From Enorma burkinafasonensis (GTDB lineage: Bacteria > Actinomycetota > Coriobacteriia > Coriobacteriales > Coriobacteriaceae): a stretch of 64,000 nt of DNA. Both the position numbers and the translations under genes were made by a program. This document shows positions 60,702 to 64,000 of this stretch, piece by piece. The number at the start of each line of letters is the position of its first letter. Position 1 is the first letter of the stretch. The stretch is taken from NCBI RefSeq assembly GCF_902150035.1, contig NZ_LR597505.1, positions 97,275 to 161,274 on the forward strand. The letters are read 5' to 3'. A model generated the notes under the pieces. The model made no database searches and was not told the DNA's origin. It saw nothing but the letters and a program-made list of their open reading frames with translations.

Positions 60702-61850
60702 ATGAACCTCGACCCCCAGATCGCCGAGACGATCGTCAACAACCTGAAAGACGTCATCAACCACGAGATCAACCTGTTCGACACGACGGGCACCATCATC
60801 GCGAGCACCGATCGCTCGCGCATCGGAACCACGCATGAGGGCGCACGATTGGCGGCGGAGAGCCAGTTACCTGTTCCCATCGACAGCGAGCACCAGTTCA
60901 AGGGCGCGCACAACGGCATCAACGTGCCCGTCATGTTCCAGGACGCCGCCGTCGCCGTCATCGGCATCACCGGCGAGCGCGCCGAGGTCGAGCCGTTCGG
61001 CAACGTCATCAAGAAGATGACCGAGATCTTGATCCGCGAGAACTGGGACCACGTGGTCCAGTACGACCAGCGCGTGCGCGTGTCGAACCTCGCCAACATG
61101 CTCAAGCTCCGCAACTACGACGAGAGCCTCGCGGGCTACTACGCGTCGATCCTGCAGATCGACCTGGACGTCCCGCGCGTCGTCGTGGTGGGGCGCTTCG
61201 AGGGGGCGGACGACGACACGCCCGACTACAACGACCTCTACGCCATGTTCCATGCCCGGTTCCAGTCGCTCAAGACGAGCTTCTTCGCCTTCCTCGAGCG
61301 CGATATCTGCATGTTCGTGGACGCGCGCGACCTGCGGCGCCTCCCGTCGCTTCTGGAGGGGCTCCGCGCCGACGCCGAGCACGCCGGCGGGCACCCCCTC
61401 ATCTTCGGCATCGGGCGCGCGGCGATGGCGGGCGGCGACTACTGGCGCAGCTACGACGAGGCGTGCCGGGCCATCGAGTGGCTCTCGTTCGAGGGGTGCG
61501 GCCACACCATGCGCTTCGAGGACATGGACCTGGGGCTCATGGTCTCCTCCGTCCCGCGCGACAGCGCGCTGCAGCTCGTGAACCACGTGTTCGAGGGCCT
61601 CTCCGAGCGCGAGGTCGAGGAGTACCGCGAGATCTTCGACGCCTACGTACGCCACAACGGCAGCATCGTCCATTGCGCCGAGGAGCTCTACCTGCACAAG
61701 AACACGCTGCAGAACCGCCTCAACAAGATCGCCGCCAAGACCGGCTACAACCCCCGCAACCTCGCCGACCATACCGTCCTGACCATCGCGTTCATGCTGC
61801 ACAGCTACTACGGGAGAGGAACCGACCATGGCGATACGCGTACTCGATGA
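60702..61850 (+). CDS. CdaR-family transcriptional regulator
   Basis: 382-residue regulator of the sugar-diacid type: N-terminal diacid-sensing region (LDPQIAETIVNNLKDVINHEINLFDTTGTIIASTDRSRIGTTHEGA, IGITGERAEVEPFGNVI), a GGDEF-like middle, and a C-terminal PucR-type helix-turn-helix (HNGSIVHCAEELYLHKNTLQNRLNKIAAKTG). The start MNLDPQ follows AAGGAGGG. Such regulators control glycerate/galactarate catabolism, which fits the adjoining garR-like remnant. It overlaps the following oxidoreductase gene by 23 bp. Confidence 0.92.
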   Translation: MNLDPQIAETIVNNLKDVINHEINLFDTTGTIIASTDRSRIGTTHEGARLAAESQLPVPIDSEHQFKGAHNGINVPVMFQDAAVAVIGITGERAEVEPFGNVIKKMTEILIRENWDHVVQYDQRVRVSNLANMLKLRNYDESLAGYYASILQIDLDVPRVVVVGRFEGADDDTPDYNDLYAMFHARFQSLKTSFFAFLERDICMFVDARDLRRLPSLLEGLRADAEHAGGHPLIFGIGRAAMAGGDYWRSYDEACRAIEWLSFEGCGHTMRFEDMDLGLMVSSVPRDSALQLVNHVFEGLSEREVEEYREIFDAYVRHNGSIVHCAEELYLHKNTLQNRLNKIAAKTGYNPRNLADHTVLTIAFMLHSYYGRGTDHGDTRTR

Positions 61851-63081
61851 GGCGGACCGCTGCCTGGGGTGCAAGAACCCCCAGTGCCGGAAAGGCTGCC
61901 CCATCTCCACGCCCATCCCCACCGCCATCAAGCTCCTGCGCGAGGGGCGCGTGGACGAGGCCGGCGAGCTCCTGTTCGAGAACAACCCGCTCACGACCGT
62001 CTGCAGCCGCATCTGCAACCACGAGTCGCAGTGCGAGGGGCACTGCGTCCTCGGGCGCAAGGGCGCACCGGTGCACTTCAGCGCCATCGAGGAGTACATC
62101 TCGGACCTCTACGGCGCGCGCGTGCCCGACCGTCGCGCCGAGCCCCGCGACAAGCGGGTGGCCATCATCGGCGCCGGCCCCGCGGGCCTCACCATCGCGG
62201 TGGTCCTCGCGCGGCGCGGCTACGACGTCACCATCTTCGAGGAGCACGATGCCATAGGCGGCGTGCTGCGCTACGGCATCCCCGAGTTCCGCCTGCCCAA
62301 GACCGTGCTCGACGACTTCCAGCGGCGCCACCTCGAGGCGAACGGGGTCAAGCTGCGCTTCAACACCACCATCGGCCAGGCGATCTCGATCGACGACATG
62401 TTCGAGGACGGGTACAGCGCCGTGTTCGCCGGAACGGGCGTGTGGCGCCCGCACGCGCTGCGCATCCCGGGCGAGACGCTCGGGCACGTGCACTACGGCA
62501 TCAACTACCTCGCGAACCCCGACAGCTTCAAGCTGGGCCGGCGTGTGGCCGTGATCGGCGTGGGCAACGCGGCCATGGATGTGGCCCGCACCGCGCTGCG
62601 CCATGGGGCGGAGCGCGTGACCTGCTTCGCGCAGTCCTCGCACGTGGCGGCGAGCAACCACGAACGCAGCTACGCCGAGCTCGAGGGCGTCGATTTCGTG
62701 CTCAACCGCGCGCCCGTGCGCATCGAGCCCGAGGGCGTGGTGTTCATCGAGACCGAGGGCTCCGAGATCAGCGAGAACGGCGAGCCGCCGACGCTTCGCG
62801 CCCTGCCGGGGACCGAGCGGCTCTTCGAGGCGGACAGCGTGATCATCTCCGCCGGCCAGCGCCCGCTCGACCGCCTGGTGAACACCACCGAGGGCCTCGA
62901 GACCAACGCGCGCGGCCTGCTGCGCGCCGACGGGACGGGCCACACCACGCGTCCCGGCGTCTTCGCCTGCGGTGACGTCTCGATCGGCGCGCGCACCGTG
63001 GTCGAGGCCGTGGCGGACGCGAAGCGCGTCGCCGACGCCATGGATGCCTACATGCAGGGGCTCGAGCCCCCGGAGCGCTGA
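61828..63081 (+). CDS. GltD-like NAD(P)-dependent oxidoreductase (glutamate synthase small-subunit family)
   Basis: 417-residue flavoprotein. N-terminal [4Fe-4S] cysteines RCLGCKNPQCRKGC (Cys12, 15, 20 and 24) and VCSRICNHESQCEGHC, FAD loop IIGAGPAGLTIA, NAD(P) loop VIGVGNAAMD and a C-terminal GVFACGDVSIGARTVVEAVADAKR. No gltB-type large subunit is encoded nearby, so it is probably an electron-transfer oxidoreductase of the wider family. The start overlaps cdaR by 23 bp. Confidence 0.92.
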   Translation: MAIRVLDEADRCLGCKNPQCRKGCPISTPIPTAIKLLREGRVDEAGELLFENNPLTTVCSRICNHESQCEGHCVLGRKGAPVHFSAIEEYISDLYGARVPDRRAEPRDKRVAIIGAGPAGLTIAVVLARRGYDVTIFEEHDAIGGVLRYGIPEFRLPKTVLDDFQRRHLEANGVKLRFNTTIGQAISIDDMFEDGYSAVFAGTGVWRPHALRIPGETLGHVHYGINYLANPDSFKLGRRVAVIGVGNAAMDVARTALRHGAERVTCFAQSSHVAASNHERSYAELEGVDFVLNRAPVRIEPEGVVFIETEGSEISENGEPPTLRALPGTERLFEADSVIISAGQRPLDRLVNTTEGLETNARGLLRADGTGHTTRPGVFACGDVSIGARTVVEAVADAKRVADAMDAYMQGLEPPER

Positions 63082-63133
63082 GGGCAGGCGGCACGGGGCG
63101 AGGACCGGCTGCACCGTGCGTCCGGCAGAGACG

Positions 63134-63775
63134 CTAGAACCTGACGCCCGTCCGCTCGACGGCCGCACGCACGTCCGCGGCCACGGCCTCGACCGGGCGC
63201 GCCGCGTCGATGAGCTTGACGCGCTCGGGCTCGGCCGCGGCGATGGCCCGGAAGCCCTCGGCGACGCGGTCCTGGTACGCGAGGCCGCGCGCCTCGATGC
63301 GGTCGGCCGCGCGCGAGGCCGTGCGCTTCGCGGCGATGGCGGGGTCGATGTCGAACACCAGGGTGAGCCGCGGACGGAACGCGCCGACGGCGAGGTCGTT
63401 CGCCTGCCGCACGGCCTCGAGCGAAAGGCCGCCCGCGTACCCCTGGTAGGCGGTCGTCGAGTCAAAGAACCGGTCGCACACCACGACGCGCCCCGCGGCG
63501 AGCGCCGGCGCGATCACCTCGTGCACCAGCTGCGCGCGCGCCGCCTCGTAGAGCAGGAGCTCGCATTCCATGCCCATCGCGTCGTTCTCGGGGTCGAGCA
63601 GGATGGCGCGGATCTTCTCGGATATGCGCACGCCGCCCGGCTCACGCAGCAGGAGCACGTCGCGGCCGGCGCGCTCGAGGGCGTCCGCGAGCAGCCGCGC
63701 CTGGGTCGACTTGCCGCAGCCATCGATGCCCTCGACGGTGATGAAGGTTCCCGGTAGCTTGTCCTCAGGCGCCAT
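63134..63775 (-). CDS. tmk: Thymidylate kinase
   Basis: 213-residue enzyme phosphorylating dTMP to dTDP. P-loop EGIDGCGKST (15-24), REPGGVRISEKIRAILLDPEN, CDRFFDSTTAYQGYAGGL and a LID segment with Arg residues (AAKRTASRAADRIE). The start at 63775 (MAPEDK) follows AGGGGA. The frame is open upstream but without homology. Confidence 0.95.
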   Translation of the reverse strand: MAPEDKLPGTFITVEGIDGCGKSTQARLLADALERAGRDVLLLREPGGVRISEKIRAILLDPENDAMGMECELLLYEAARAQLVHEVIAPALAAGRVVVCDRFFDSTTAYQGYAGGLSLEAVRQANDLAVGAFRPRLTLVFDIDPAIAAKRTASRAADRIEARGLAYQDRVAEGFRAIAAAEPERVKLIDAARPVEAVAADVRAAVERTGVRF

Positions 63776-63901
63776 GGCTCCCCTAACGTCTCGTGTTCGC
63801 ACCGCATCATGATACCCGAACGCCTCGGTGGCGGCGCCCCTACGGCACAGGGCACGGGGCACGGGGAGCGACCCCTTGATTATCAACTTTATCCGAACAC
63901 C

Positions 63902-63939
63902 TCCCACATTCATCCGCACATGTGCGGATGAATGTGGGA
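63902..63939. repeat. 38-bp perfect palindrome
   Basis: TCCCACATTCATCCGCACA (63902-63920) is followed directly by its exact reverse complement (63921-63939), with no loop. It sits in the divergent region between tmk and a gene starting at the right edge. A high-affinity operator or the base of a cruciform are the likely roles; as a terminator it would lack a loop and U-tract. Confidence 0.8.
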
Positions 63940-63991
63940 ACCCGATACCCTGAGGGCCGGATCGGCCGGCCCCGGGAGATCGGAGGACGGC

Positions 63992-64000
63992 ATGTCCGGA
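63992..64000 (+). CDS. Start of a gene leaving the window
   Basis: GGAGG at 63982-63986 precedes an ATG at 63992 with a 5-nt spacer; only three codons (Met-Ser-Gly) are visible. Product unknown. Confidence 0.35.

Overview
The window is high-GC DNA with clean bacterial operons. It looks like a chromosome segment of an anaerobic actinomycete of the class Coriobacteriia, close to Collinsella. This is inferred from gene content: type III glutamine synthetase, a B12-dependent class II ribonucleotide reductase, a methionine synthase whose reactivation domain is a separate gene, a UPF0210/DUF711 protein, a very large BTAD regulator and several flavodoxin-type redox genes. No rRNA, tRNA or CRISPR array is visible.

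1-6.3 kb: the end of a pepD-like dipeptidase, then a four-gene minus-strand operon (cyclophilin-like, carboxymuconolactone decarboxylase, cupin, aldo/keto reductase) divergent from a LysR regulator, and an FMN reductase. 6.3-8.8 kb is a scar: a beheaded monooxygenase gene, an orphan IS end, a complete IS3-family element (IS-B) and an internally deleted zinc-ribbon membrane protein gene. 8.9-16 kb carries a lipoprotein/SPFH/zinc-ribbon operon and a three-gene signalling operon: a multi-TM sensor that looks like a pseudokinase, a NarX-type kinase and a LuxR-type response regulator. 16.2-18.1 kb holds an FtsX-like gene cut by a second IS3-family element (IS-A).

18.1-23.2 kb: a flavin reductase/DUF362/flavodoxin operon divergent from a TetR regulator, an acetyltransferase, a DUF1287 protein and cutC. 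23.4-28.3 kb: a complete branched-chain amino-acid ABC transporter (livKHMGF). 28.6-36.8 kb is amino-acid and one-carbon metabolism: homoserine dehydrogenase, glutamine synthetase III, metF, the methionine synthase reactivation protein and metH. Between the convergent metH and DUF711 genes lies a striking seven-unit repeat array with an exact 31-bp period that inverts at its centre.

38.8-55 kb: a small exported protein, nrdJ with two NrdR-type boxes, a repeat-bearing membrane protein, yhbY, the 1005-residue BTAD regulator, a SurA-like membrane protein, an isocitrate/isopropylmalate-type dehydrogenase, a hydroxyisobutyrate-dehydrogenase-like protein with a His/Cys-rich tail, DegV, the ribosome hibernation factor and a solute-binding lipoprotein. 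Upstream of the last is a candidate structured RNA of about 275 nt with its own TATAAT box. 55-64 kb: comF, a PSP1/RicT protein and DNA polymerase III delta-prime in one operon, an aldo/keto reductase, the C-terminal remnant of a garR-like gene, a CdaR regulator overlapping a GltD-like oxidoreductase, tmk, and a 38-bp perfect palindrome near the right edge.

The most novel candidates are the 31-bp phased array, the structured RNA near the hibernation factor gene, and the pseudokinase/kinase/regulator trio.
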